64,000 nucleotides of DNA, taken from contig OZ005611.1 of NCBI GenBank assembly GCA_963930655.1, positions 3,479,501-3,543,500 on the forward strand, given 5' to 3'. Below, piece after piece: positions 15,910 to 26,400 of the stretch. Within the stretch, counting starts at the first letter, position 1. Every line of letters begins with the position of its first letter. A program made the position numbers and the translations under genes. A model generated the notes under the pieces. It made no database searches. It was not told the origin of the DNA and saw only the letters and a list, made by a program, of their open reading frames with translations. This stretch comes from Myrica gale (taxonomy: Eukaryota; Streptophyta; Magnoliopsida; Fagales; Myricaceae).

Positions 15910-16974
15910 GATGGAACTTCTCAAGAATTCGCAGCCAGCAGTTATTGCTTTTGTAGACTGCGGTATATGATCTTCAAGAGATGGTTCTGTCTAGCGGGCA
16001 AACATGGAATAAGTTGAGGTTCAAAATTGATGTTCCAAGTATTGGGTAAAAGAGTGGTAGTATGATTATTGATAGTTCAGCGGTTAATGCTGTTTCTTAG
16101 AATTAAATTTCATTACAAAGATCCTTCAGGTTTTTGGTCAATTACTAAAGTGGGTTTGACATCTAAGGAAGATGGATGAAAGAATCCGGATTAGTCACCT
16201 GCGTGATCAAGGATATTGCAGTTTTTTGCAAATAGGTCAGTTATTCCTGTGCTCGATTTGTGCCCGCCTGGTGATGTCTTCCTCTCCTTTTTTTTCATTT
16301 TGAAAATTGGGTCTGAATAGGCTGAATCAGATTTTAGTGCAATTTATACATGAGTTTTCTAAGTGAATATGGTAACTACGAAAACAAAATACCGAAGCCC
16401 AGACAACAAATGTGAATGTCCATTATCAGCATTCTGGTCTTACCGGAAATCATATTTATGATATTCCGAATCCCATTTAGAGAAGGAGAAACGAAAAAAA
16501 TGAGAGATGATCAAATTTCACATTAGGACTTTATTAGGTTGAACTGAGTTTTAGATTAATCTAAAGAGCTTCAAGAGCAATCTTTACTAATCCTTTTAAA
16601 GTCAAAGTATATATGTTTAATATTTGTCCTTGAATCGTCGCAATAATTGTACTCTAAAACAAACAATTATCTTATTGCAAGAATAGTAAAGGCGGGATTC
16701 AGAACGCCAGAGCACAAAAATACAGCACTTAACATGGATCCCTGTGGGCGGACTACTAAAACTCAAGATCACATAATTTGTAACAGAAGATAAAGTAGAC
16801 TTGGTCAGATCCAAATCGGAGTTAAAAGGCCCGAGATACAAAATTGAAACCGGGTCCAACGGCCATTAACAACGGGAACCTGGTCCAAAGACCCATCAGC
16901 CAACATATATACGACGACAAGGGCGGACAACATCTTGGCAGTTAGGCGGATGGAATTCGTCTTTGATATTGGAA
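15910..16974. other. 3' flank of spermidine synthase running into the duplicated segment
   Basis: No gene. From about 16051 onward the sequence is closely similar to 23553-24300: the gtggtagtatgatt block, the cttcaggtttttggtcaatt block and the aagatggatgaa block all recur in order. This marks the outer edge of a segmental duplication that also carries the membrane-protein gene copies. Confidence 0.7.
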
Positions 16975-17930
16975 TCATTTATCAACGGCTTTAATCTCTC
17001 TTCCTACTTCCATATCAACTTTCTTCTCCGAAGTCCACATCTCGCAATCATGGAAATAAACCACGCAGGCAACCCATTTGAGCAAATGACCCAGACAGAA
17101 CAAGCTAACTTGCGCAATAACCAAGTCCATCCCTCTTTCTTTGCATCCAACACAGAGGCATATCGATCTTAAACCCAGTCCCCAAACAAAGAAAACAAGC
17201 ATCAAAAGCAGCCCACGCCGCTCGCTACCTTTATTGAAAAGACCAGCAAGCGCCAATGCTTGAAACCCGTAAGTCGCCTCCAACACCGAAACGACAATAC
17301 TCATATTCCACGCAGCACTCCATTCTAAGTATTTCGTTAGGAGTGCTACAAAAGCCGCCCCATAAAACGCTGCAAAGAACAGAATGAACATGGAGCTTTT
17401 CCCCCAAATAGAGTAACTTGTCACTAACCATATCAATCCGAGTAGAATACAGGTCGATAAGAAGAGAACTTGAAAGTACGTGACTAAAATGCCTCTCATT
17501 CTTGTTCCGTAAATGGGTTTCTGTATCATCTTCTTAAGAGTCATAGTTCTTGCTTCTTGCCCTATCTTTGAAGCCAAATCAACAGTCACAATCACTGTGC
17601 AAAACTCAAGCAGATGAAGGGGCAATAGATAAAGGAAACTAAGTTGAACCAATTCATTAAAAAAATCGTCGGTCATTCTATCGATTATAGCTTCCATATT
17701 CTGCCATATTATACTGTCGTAGTTAATTTCGTAGACATAAAGAGGCGTCTGCCTTAGAATATTTGAGGTCTCAACCAGAGTTCTTTGAAGCAAACTTTCG
17801 TAGTAAACCATGAAGACGAAGAGAGGCAGGGTAGTCAAAAGGATGAAGATGATGAACCTGAAATTCTTGGAAAAGACCGCCAAAGCTTCTTTGAGGATAC
17901 AAGGACCTCCAACTTCTGATTGGGCTTAAC

Positions 17931-18184
17931 TGTAACAAACCCCTTTGTATTCCAAGAAATTAAATTGTAAAGAAAATACAATGGCCAAATTCGAGATGGC
18001 TAATCTCCCAAGAAATCAAGAGAAAATCTGTAGAAAACTTCCAATGAGTTGTTCGATGGCTATTACCAAACTGCTATTGATTTATATAGCCTATCCTAAC
18101 AACCATTGGTTTACAGCCCACTAACTAACTCCTAACAACTAAATTATGTCAACTCAGCATCCTTTTACACTTTGGGTTGTTACA
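17931..18184 (-). repeat. 3' LTR of element 1
   Basis: A 254-bp LTR, about 96% identical by eye to the copy at 19451-19699. It starts tgtaacaaaccc and ends gggttgttaca on the plus strand. Confidence 0.92.
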
Positions 18185-18200
18185 TTCCATTCCCCTTCAA
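18185..18200 (-). other. Polypurine tract of element 1
   Basis: On the minus strand a purine-rich run (GAAGGGGAATGGAA) abuts the 3' LTR, the position where plus-strand DNA synthesis is primed. Confidence 0.7.
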
Positions 18201-18511
18201 AAAAACCTTGTCCTCAAGGTTGAAATTAATCAACAAGCAATTGCAAAGCTCCAGAATCACCACAAGCCTCCGAGCTTCTGTATCAAATGGTCTCCTCCTT
18301 AGTGATGAAACCTAAAGAAGCTCCTCATTTTTCAAGGCTATGGTCCTCCAGGCAATTAAAATGTTCTCTGAAAAAACCAGCTTGTTTAAGTAAGTGCAGG
18401 ACTCTCATAGGATATACAACAAACACTTGGTGATCATAACAAAAAGTCAATATTTGCCATTGCTACTTTTGAATTTTCTGCGCTAGCAAATTCCACAAAT
18501 GCGCTAGAACG

Positions 18512-18786
18512 ATTGCTGAGTTTGTAGAAAACATCTACAGCCTTGTCGACTAAGGCTCGATATTGAATAGAAGCAACGACCGTAACAAAGACATTATCCT
18601 TTGTCTTTGTTTTACATCGAACATCCAGCTGCAGCAGACGTAAAGAGAGATGACCAGCATCTGCTTGCCGAGAATCCAAGGCATACAGTGACAATCATGC
18701 TCATGCACATCATCAAATTTCCCAAAAGTTTCTCTGATGGCTACAGTAGACTGGTCCACTTGAACACAACACAAAATTTGCCCCAT
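18512..18786 (-). pseudogene. Captured HIR-protein (band-7/prohibitin domain) gene fragment
   Basis: Within element 1, the minus strand from the ATG at 18786 reads [20 protein letters not shown] and on to [16 protein letters not shown], the N-terminus of plant hypersensitive-induced-response (HIR) proteins. After a frameshift near 18663 the similarity continues with [19 protein letters not shown] and [19 protein letters not shown], about 100 residues in all of a protein of about 285. It stops at about 18512. No intron interrupts it, which fits capture from a spliced mRNA during reverse transcription. HIR proteins are membrane-associated band-7 proteins linked to defence cell death. This copy cannot make one. 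Confidence 0.85.
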
Positions 18787-18958
18787 CTTTTATTCCAAGC
18801 GAACTCTGAGCTCGAAACTTCGCTTCCAAGAGAAAGAATAAGATTCAGGGACTCGGAATGGAGAGGGAATGAATTTGTAACAAACCATTGCTGCTTTTGA
18901 ATCTTTTTCCTCTTCCTCCAATCCTTCCTCACACCAAATACAATCATTCGCTGCCAAA

Positions 18959-19437
18959 TCAAACACAGGAAGAATACATTTCTTCCGAAGGAACTGTTGT
19001 ATAATTGATGTATACAAAATTCCTTTTCTTCCACCTTTTGTGATAATTTCTTTTTTGAAATCTTAATACAGAATCAAGAGACTGAACTATCACGGGAGTC
19101 ATTCCCAATCTAGCTAGGAATTTATCTCCACATGATGAATGAAGAGTTTGAGCTTTTTTAGTGAGAGTAATACCTGTTTGGACATAATCTATTTCTTCAT
19201 CAAGTGCTCCAATCTCTTTTATTTTCCCTCCTTTGCATTCTTCGTCTTCTTCTACCGGCGACTCTTCGTCTTCTTCTTCCATCCGGTCCTTTAATTTCTC
19301 TAAGTTGATGGACATGAGCTCCATATTTTCCCCCATCCTTTTCTGGACATTCTTCAACCGATTGAGTGTTTCAAGAATTTGGAAACATTTTTCGGATACA
19401 TTTTGAAGTGTGCTCAAGTCTATGGCAGGATCGTTAC
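18959..19437 (-). pseudogene. Residual gag-like coiled-coil frame of element 1
   Basis: An open frame runs directly from the primer-binding site (ending GIRGNDPAIDL) for about 150 codons. It contains heptad-like, highly charged stretches (MGENMELMSINLEKLKDRM, then a run of Glu and Asp). No zinc knuckle, protease or polymerase motif is present. Element 2 has an equivalent charged frame in the same place. I read both as what remains of gag. Confidence 0.5.
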
Positions 19438-19448
19438 CTCTGATACCA
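19438..19448 (-). other. Primer-binding site of element 1
   Basis: On the minus strand TGGTATCAGAG follows two bases after the 5' LTR. It is the standard plant retrotransposon site complementary to the 3' end of initiator tRNA-Met. Confidence 0.88.
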
Positions 19449-19450
19449 CT

Positions 19451-19699
19451 TGTAACAAACCCGTTTGTATTCCAAGAAATTGTAAAGAAAATACAATAGC
19501 CAAATTCGAGATGGCTAATCTCCCAAGAAATCAATAGAAAATCTATAGAAAACTTCCAATGAGTTGTTCGATGCCTATTACCAAACTACTATTGATTTAT
19601 ATAGTCTATCCTAACAACCATTGGTTTACAGTCCACTAACTAACTCCTAACAACTAAATTATGTCAACTCAGCATCCTGTTACACTCTGGGTTGTTACA
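19451..19699 (-). repeat. 5' LTR of element 1
   Basis: A 249-bp LTR paired with 17931-18184. Its part next to the primer-binding site (about 110 bp) is also nearly identical to the LTR end of element 2, although the remainder of the two LTRs is unrelated. Confidence 0.92.
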
Positions 19700-19837
19700 T
19701 TAACCCAATCGTCATCCATCACCTTCTGCTCTGGCTTATAATCATTGTTCTTGATCTCGATGCCTTGTTTCATTTCCAGACTCATTTTTCCTCATAATTG
19801 AAAGGTGAGCATGATGACTGATATGGGTGGACTTTTT

Positions 19838-20745
19838 TTTCTAAGCAAACGAAAACAAAGGAAGATACATCAAGGGGGATTCAAAGGATCATCAGCAGAC
19901 GTGACATACGAAGGAAGACACTAAATAGAAAGAGCATCAAAAACAAAAGAAGAGGCATTCCAAGCAGTAAGACGATGGGCCATTGAGTTCTGCCTCCGAG
20001 AAATCCAAATCAAACGCCAATCAGGATGTCTTCAGAAGAAGTCATTGATGAGGTTGACATGAAACAGTAAAGGGCCTTCAACAAGGAAACACAGGATGTC
20101 TTCAGAAGGGTCATTGATAATACGACAAGAGCACAAAGAGTCACTTTCAAAAGTCACAGAGCAAACACGGGACGACTCGGCAGATTGACAAGCAAGAAGA
20201 ATAGCATGAAGCTCCGCCATGAGAGGATTAGTAGACAAAAGAAAATCACTTCATGCCCCTTTAATGCAACCCTGATCATCACGGGCAACAGCGGCTAAGA
20301 AACTCATATTACCACGGATAGCTGCATCGCAATTAAACTTCCAAGAACCTAAGTCAGGGGCCTTCCACACAAAATTATGCAGCCTATCATAGTCACGCCA
20401 GGCAGCATGATGCTCCACAAAACGTCCCTTCATATTCGCAATTAAGACAGAAGGATGTAAAATAACATCACAATGAACAACTTGGTTGCGAGCAAACCAC
20501 ATAACGTCCAAAATAATAGCAGCCTGAAGGATCCAGTCACGACCACCAGAAGAATGCAAGGGCAGATGGACAGCGTCATTCAAGATAAAGGACAACCAAG
20601 ACGAAATATCCAGGTGCCGGAGAGCTTCCATACGGAAGGGCCAATGCGCCTCACCCCACAAAATTTTAGCAAAGAGGCATTGGAAAGCAAGATGCTCTTC
20701 TGATTCAGGCGCCGATTTACACAAGGGGCAAAGATAGAAATCGCT
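19838..20745 (-). mobile_element. 5'-truncated LINE remnant with zinc-finger and RNase H domains
   Basis: On the minus strand a frame at 20251-20799 reads FYLCPLCKSAPESEEHLAFQC, a zf-RVT motif, then the RNase H start WKFNCDAAIRGN. It stops at a TGA near 20252, and the same frame resumes with MAELHAILLACQSAE and VTFESDSL (20032-20238). These are the C-terminal domains of plant non-LTR retrotransposon ORF2. The minus-strand 3' end finishes in a run of A at 19838-19845. Copy B (25378 onward) lacks this block between gggtggac and cttttgctaatc, which sets the borders to within a few bases. About 12 target bases differ, so no clean duplication is visible. Confidence 0.78.
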
Positions 20746-20918
20746 TTTGCTAATCAAATCGAGAGACTGGAAATTGGTTCCATGGAGCTGATGGGACATC
20801 GCTATTTAGTCTGTTAGTAACCCCGATGGCCATTAATTTAATATCTAAAGAACGTGGACTTTTCAACTTGTTGATAGTCTTCACACCGGACATACAAGAA
20901 CAGAGAGACAGAGACCGA

Positions 20919-21105
20919 AGCCATGTACTCTGCTACTTGGGAGTCTTCATGGGTCATAGTGTCATCACACGTTTTTCCTCCAAGCCATGTACTCTGCTAC
21001 ATGGGAGTCTTCATGGGTCGTAGTGACATCACACGTCTTTCCTCCAAGCCATGTACTCTGCTACTTGGGAGTCTTCATGGGTCGTAGTGTCATCGTCGAC
21101 GTCCC
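20919..21105. repeat. 64-bp tandem repeat, three copies
   Basis: Units begin agccatgtactctgctac at 20919, 20983 and 21047, an exact 64-base period with few mismatches. The third unit diverges at its end. No coding or RNA role is apparent. Confidence 0.92.
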
Positions 21106-21182
21106 TCCTTATCTCTACAGCATCCATACGTGGCCTGTCGTTGAAGTTCCTGGAAAATATTCTTGGACCCACCGAAACGTTG

Positions 21183-21577
21183 TGTAACAAACCCGTTTGT
21201 ATTCCAAGAATTTGTAAAGAAAATACAATGGCCAAATTCGAGATGGCTAGTCTCCTAAGAAATTAAGAGAGAAAACTGTAGAAAACTTCAAATGAGTTTC
21301 TTCATATTATGCTTCAGTCATGTCTATTTCTTTTACCACTGACGAATATATGCCTTCACTCGTCTAACAGCCTTTCTAACAAACTAACTGGCCAGCTGGC
21401 TTTTCTAACAAACTAACAGCCCAGCCGAATCTCGTTTACAACTAACATGATAACAGCTAACACGATAGTGGCTTTACAATTCGAAGCCCAACTTCACACA
21501 CGTGCATTTCAAGCATCGTGAAAGCATCGTGATTTTAGCTGACACTTCCAGATCTGATTCTTGCCCCGATTGTGACA
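21183..21577 (-). repeat. Inverted LTR at the left end of element 2
   Basis: A full-length 395-bp LTR in reverse orientation, TG...CA ended. It contains the doubled agcatcgtga motif that the 3' LTR (22666-23061) also has and the adjacent direct LTR lacks, so it is closer to the 3' LTR. Confidence 0.9.
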
Positions 21578-21936
21578 ATCTGGAAGTGTCAGCTGAAATC
21601 ACGATGCTTGAAATGCACGTGTGTGAAGTTGGGCTTCGAATTGTAAAGCCACTATCATGTTAGCTGTTATCATGTTATTGTAAACGAGATTCGGCTGGGC
21701 TGTTAGTTTGTTAGAAAAGCCAGCTGGCCAGTTAGTTTGTTAGAAAGGCTGTTAGACGAGTGAAGGCATATATTCGTCAGTGGTAAAAGAAATAGACATG
21801 ACTGAAGCATAATATGAAGAAACTCATTTGAAGTTTTCTACAGTTTTCTCTCTTAATTTCTTAGGAGACTAGCCATCTCGAATTTGGCCATTGTATTTTC
21901 TTTACAAATTCTTGGAATACAAACGAGTTTGTTACA
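21578..21936 (+). repeat. 5'-truncated direct LTR of element 2
   Basis: A 359-bp LTR that begins at atctggaagtgtc, missing the first 25 or so bases of a complete LTR and the doubled atcacgatgct motif. It ends tgttaca just before the primer-binding site. Confidence 0.9.
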
Positions 21937-21938
21937 AG

Positions 21939-21949
21939 TGGTATCAGAG
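21939..21949 (+). other. Primer-binding site of element 2
   Basis: The string tggtatcagag follows the LTR after two bases, as in element 1. It is complementary to the initiator tRNA-Met 3' end. Confidence 0.88.
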
Positions 21950-21957
21950 GAACGATC

Positions 21958-22362
21958 TTGCCATGGTTGCTCACACAATGCTCTAAAATCACTGAACTCA
22001 TCAAAGAGATGCAGAAAATCAATGCTTCACAACAGCAACTCACTAAGCAGATGCAAGAAAATTTCAAAATCTGTTTCGAAATAATTGAAGAGGAGCTTGA
22101 AGATCTGAAGTTAGAAGAATGCGTGGAAGAAACTTTTGTGAAGTCAAACGTAGAAGATATTATGACAATCAAAGAAGTAAAAGCTCCGGAAGATACTGGT
22201 GTGATCGAAAATGAAGGGCACTCATTCGCCAACAAAAGAAAGAAATTATTGGTCTTGGAGCTTTGCAAACAGTTATTGGACTCTTTAATTCTTGTTGTTC
22301 TAAACATTACGTTTTTCTTATATGTCCTTTTGTTGAATTATCTCACATTGGAATTGGTCTAG
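21958..22362 (+). pseudogene. Residual gag-like charged frame of element 2
   Basis: An open frame of about 134 codons just after the primer site, with no ATG at its start. It encodes a charged helical region (ITELIKEMQKINASQQQLT, then an acidic IIEEELEDLKLEE). It matches the position and character of the frame in element 1 but has no recognised domain. The later frame at about 22380-22665 contains a decayed gypsy-like end. Confidence 0.45.
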
Positions 22363-22665
22363 TACATGGAGGAAGAAAGGAAAAAATGAGGAAGGATTGG
22401 AGGAAGAGGAAAAGAAAAACAGAGAAAGTGGGCACCAGGTGTTTGCTATATGTCTTCTATGAAGATGTGGCTTGCGAACAAGGCGTTTCGTCGAGGCATG
22501 CTGGGGATTCCTCTAATTGCAATGGTGAGAAAGCAATAGTGCCCAAGGAAAAGATCTTGGACTTCGAGTTTCCACCGAATAATATATGCTACTTGGGTTC
22601 GTCATGCTCAGCTCCTCCAAGATTTTCCCCACCTTGCGGGCAAGGTGTTTTGAGGGAGGGAGTAT

Positions 22666-23061
22666 TGTCACAATCGGGGCAAGAATCAGATCTGGAAGTG
22701 TCAGCTGAAATCACGATGCTTTCACGATGCTTGAAATGCACGTGTGTGAAGTTGGGCTTCGAATTGTAAAGCCACTATCGTGTTAGCTGTTATCATGTTA
22801 GTTGTAAACGAGATTCGGTTGGGCTGTTAGTTTGTTAGAAAAGCCCAGCTGGCCAGTTAGTTTGTTAGAAAGGCTGTTAGACGAGTGAAGGCATATATTC
22901 GTCAGTGATAAAAGAAATAGACATGACTGAAGCATAATATGAAGAAACTCATTTGAAGTCTTCTACAGTTTTCTCTCTTAATTTCTTAGGAGACTAGCCA
23001 TCTCGAATTTGGCCATTGTATTTTCTTTACAAATTCTTGGAATACAAACGGGTTTGTTACA
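22666..23061 (+). repeat. 3' LTR of element 2
   Basis: A complete 396-bp LTR from tgtcacaatcgg to gggtttgttaca, followed by the cgttg duplication. Confidence 0.9.
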
Positions 23062-23384
23062 CGTTGTTCTTTTTTTTTCCTCACCGGAACGTTGTTCTTG
23101 ATAAAGGCGAGTGTTCTTGACGCGGACTTTCCACTATTCAGCATTCTTCACGCCGCCAACTCAGAACGGAGAGAAAGGTCGAAATCCGGGCAGACTTCCC
23201 AGGTTGGCTCATTGCCCTGGTCGACTGTAAGGCGTAAGCAGATCTTTATCAACTGTTCGGTTAAGCACGTTTGGTATGAGCCCTCTGATCAAAATAAGTA
23301 TGGTTTATATTAAACCCCCCTCCCTTTTTTTAGGCGTAAAGAAAAGTAACTTCACTAGTCTAGTCCTTTGGAATTTTCGGAGAA

Positions 23385-23562
23385 TGGATTTCAATTTTGG
23401 CAAGTTACATTATCTCTTGAGAGCTCTCATGTCAAGATATATTGGAATTTAAATGGGTTGGAGATAATAAGAAAGGAAGCCTTGAATACTCATTTTCCAA
23501 CTAACTACATAGATGTACAACAAAATAAACAAGTCAAGCTCCACTATTACTTAGAGTGGTAG
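23385..23562. repeat. Single diverged unit of the ~185-bp repeat
   Basis: The blocks tggcaagttacattatctct, gtcaagatatattgg and acaacaaaataaacaagtca match the tandem array at 25525-26132. This isolated unit sits exactly at the left edge of the duplicated segment carrying copy B. Confidence 0.7.
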
Positions 23563-24301
23563 TATGATTGCTGATTAGTTTAGCGGTCAATGCTGTTTCT
23601 TAGAATTAAATTTTATTACAAAGATCCTTCAGGTTTTTGGTCAATTACTAAAGTGGATTTGACATCTAAGGAAGATGGATGAAGACATCCGGATTAGTCA
23701 CCTCTGTGTGATCAAGGATATTGCAGTTATTGCAAATAGGTCTGTTATTCCTGTGCTCTATTTGTGCCCGCATGGTACTGTCTTCCTCTCCTTTTTTTTT
23801 TCATTTTGAAAATTGGGCCTGAATAGGATTACTGCAATTTATACGTGAGTTTTGTAAGTGAATACGGTAACTAAGAAAACAAAATACCGAAGCCCCGACA
23901 ACAAACTTGAATGTCTATTGTGCTCTAGCATTCTGGTCTTACCAGAAACCATAATTATAATACCCTGAATCCTACTTAGAGTGAGAGACAAGAAAGAATG
24001 AGAAATGATCGAGTCAAATATTGAGACTTTACTAAATTTAACTGAGTTTTAAATTTATCCGACAAAGTTCAGAAGCAACCTTAAAACTTGTCCAGCACAA
24101 AATACAACACTTAGGACTCACGTGTGCCGACTGCTAAACTCAAGATCACATAATTTGTAAGAGAAGATAGAGTAGACCTACAGATCCAAATCGGGCTCAA
24201 AGGCCCGAAATACACAATTGAAACCAGGTCCAAAGACCCATCAGCCAACATATATCCGCCAACAAGGGAGGAGAACACCTTCGCAGATACGCGGATTGGA
24301 A

Positions 24302-25321
24302 TCATTTATCAACGGCTTTAATTTCTCTTCCTACTTCCACATCAAATTTCTTCTCCAAAGCGTACTTCTTGCAATCCTGGAAATAAACCACGCAGGCAAC
24401 CCATTTGAGCAAATTACACAGGCAGAACAAGCTAACTTGTGCAATAACCACCAAGTACATCCCTCTTTCGTTGCATCCAACACAGAGGCATATGGATCTT
24501 AAACCCAGTCCCCAAACAAAGAAAACAAGCATCAAAAGCAGCCCACGCCGCTCGCTACCTTTATTGAAAAGACCAGCAAGCGCCCATGCTTGAAACCCAA
24601 GTCTCCTCCAACACAGAAATGACAATACTCATATTCCACACAGCACTCCATTCTAAGTATTTCGTTAGGAGTGCTACAAAAGCCGCCCCAAAAAACGCTG
24701 TAAAGTACACATTGAACATTGAGCTTCTCCCCCAAAGAGAGTAGTTTGTCATTAACCATATCAATCCGAGTAGCATACAGGTCGATAAGAAGAGAACTTG
24801 GACGTATGTGACAAAAATGCCTCTCATTCTTGCTCCGTAAATGGGTTTCTGTATCATATCCTTAAGAGTTATTGTCCTTGCTTCCTTTCCTATCTTTGAA
24901 GCCAAATCAACAGTCACAATCACTGTGCAAAACTCAAGCAGATGAAGCCATGAAGGGGTACTAGATAAAGGAAACTAAGTTGAACCAATTCATTAACAAA
25001 ATCCTCGGTCATTCTATCGATTATAGCATCCATCTTCTGCAATATACTATCGTGGACATAAAGAGGCGTCTGCTTTAGAATATTTGAGGTCTCAGCCAGT
25101 GTTCTTTGAAGGAAACTTTCGTAGTAAACCATGAAGAAGAAGAGAGGCAGGGTAGTTAAAAGGATGAAGATGATGAACCTGAAATTCTTGGAAAAGATCG
25201 CCAAAGTTTCTTTGAGGATACCAAGGAGCTCCAACTTCTGGTTGGGCTTAACCCGATCGTCATCCATCAGCTTCTGCTCTTGCTTATAATCGTTGTTCTT
25301 GATCGCGGAGCCTTGTTTCAT
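24302..25321 (-). pseudogene. Multi-pass membrane protein, copy B, with two frameshifts
   Basis: Starts at an ATG at 25321 (MKQGSAIKNNDYKQEQKL) and ends with EIGREIKAVDK-like residues at 24302. Against copy A, an 8-base insertion around 24946-24955 (a near-repeat of atgaag) shifts the frame, and a net 2-base deletion near 24598-24606 shifts it back. The intervening stretch of about 110 codons is in a different frame. The upstream ATG used by copy A is ACG here. The reading is otherwise clean, with no insertion at the position where copy A has its LTR element. I see no introns. A shortened product of about 130 residues could in theory be made. Confidence 0.82.
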
Positions 25322-25524
25322 TTCCAGACTCGTTTTTCCTCACAATTGAAATGTGAACATGATGACTGATATGGGTGGACGTGCTTGAGTTGCTTTTGCT
25401 AATCAAATCCAGAGACTGGAAATTGGTGCCATGGAGCTGATGGGACATCGCTCTCTAGTCTGTTAGTAGCCCCGATGGCCATTAAATTAATATCTAAAGA
25501 ACGTGGACTTTTCAACTTGTTGAT

Positions 25525-26132
25525 GTCAAGATATATTCGAGTTTAAATGGGTGGGAGGGCGTAGAAAAAAAAAAGGGTGGGAGGCAATGAGAAAATAAGC
25601 CTTACGATACTCAATTTTTCCACTAACTATATGTACAACAAAATAAACAAGTCAAGCTTTACTATTACTAGTCAGAATCGGAAAACAGATTTTAACCTTG
25701 ACAAGTCTTACTATCTCTTGAGAGGTCTCATGTCGAGATATATTCGAGTTTAAGTGGGTCTGGGCGATCATAAAGTAAGCCTTAGATACTTATTTTTCCA
25801 CCAATTACATGGATGTACAACAAAACAAACAACTCAAGCTCTACTATTACTTATAGTCGGAGTCTAATCATGGATTTCAACCTTGGCAAGTTCTACTATC
25901 TCTTGAGAAATCCCATGTCAGGATATATTCGAGTTTAAGTGGGTTGGGACGATGAGAAAGTAAGCCTTGATACTCATTTTCCCACCAACTACATGTATGT
26001 ACAACAAAACAAACAAGTCAAGCTCCACTATTACTTAGAGTCAGAGTCCGAATCGTGGATTTTAACCTTGACAAGTTTCACTATCTCTTGAGAGGTCCCA
26101 TTTCAGGATATATCCAAGTTTAAGTGGGTCGA
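25525..26132. repeat. Tandem repeat of ~185-207 bp, a little over three units
   Basis: Units begin with gtcaagatatattcgagttt or close variants at 25525, 25732, 25917 and 26102; the last is partial. Shared blocks include atgtacaacaaaa and actatctcttgagag. The array separates copies B and C. Confidence 0.85.
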
Positions 26133-26400
26133 ACAGATGACACCAATAAACTCTTCTTCTTTTTTTCCTTTTGAAGAAAAAAACCCAAACAAGTATCTTA
26201 TTGAAACAACCTCAAAGGCAAGACAGAGAACCGCAAAGACCAGTCTATTGATACATACGAGGACTATTGAGAAAAAAAAAAGATACATAGGAGGAATAAA
26301 CAAAATTTTGTCAAAGAAAGACGACAATATTGTACTAAAACAACCTAAGAACATAACAGCCTACCATAAAACATCCCCAGTCATGACTTGAAACACCAGA

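Larger units (their letters stand above)
17931..19699 (-). mobile_element. Non-autonomous LTR retrotransposon 1 (1769 bp)
   Basis: Two direct LTRs (17931-18184 and 19451-19699) bound an internal region of about 1.27 kb. LTR ends are TG...CA, and the 5-bp duplication ttaac flanks the element (17926-17930, 19700-19704). The minus orientation follows from the primer-binding site TGGTATCAGAG, complementary to initiator tRNA-Met, next to the LTR at 19451, and a purine tract (GAAGGGGAATGGAA) next to the other LTR. The interior encodes no protease, reverse transcriptase, RNase H or integrase, so it needs an autonomous partner. The bases just before the purine tract resemble the end of a Ty3/gypsy pol gene (HLEDKV-type). 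By eye the LTRs differ at about ten positions plus one 5-base indel. Inside are a coiled-coil-like frame and a captured host gene fragment. Confidence 0.92.
16975..19785 (-). pseudogene. Multi-pass membrane protein, copy A, broken by an LTR retrotransposon
   Basis: Same family as the intact copy at 26401-27366. The N-terminal coding part lies at 19700-19785 (ATG at 19785); the rest runs 17925 down to the stop at 16975. The 1.77-kb LTR element at 17931-19699 sits between them with a 5-bp ttaac duplication. Near 17900 one base is missing relative to copy B (gatacaagg against gataccaagg), so the frame is also lost there. Downstream of these breaks the frame stays open for about 300 codons, with hydrophobic segments and the family C-terminus ending in EIKAVDK, suggesting fairly recent decay. 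The long 3' frame has no ATG at its natural start. Function unknown; the protein would have been membrane-embedded. Confidence 0.85.
21183..23061 (+). mobile_element. Non-autonomous LTR retrotransposon 2 with an extra inverted LTR
   Basis: Order: an inverted LTR (21183-21577), a direct LTR lacking about 36 bases at its 5' end (21578-21936), primer-binding site, 729-bp interior, then a complete direct LTR (22666-23061). The whole 1.88-kb block is flanked by the 5-bp duplication cgttg (21178-21182 and 23062-23066), so it looks like one integration. The interior has no enzyme domains. Before the last LTR is a purine tract (gagggagggag), and the bases before it resemble a gypsy pol end with a stop codon. 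The first two LTRs form a palindrome with arms of about 360 bp and a 24-base spacer. Confidence 0.9.

Noticed and set aside
22263..22769. 168-codon frame overlapping the 3' LTR of element 2
   Set aside because: It runs into the LTR and shows only a decayed pol-like end; not an independent gene.
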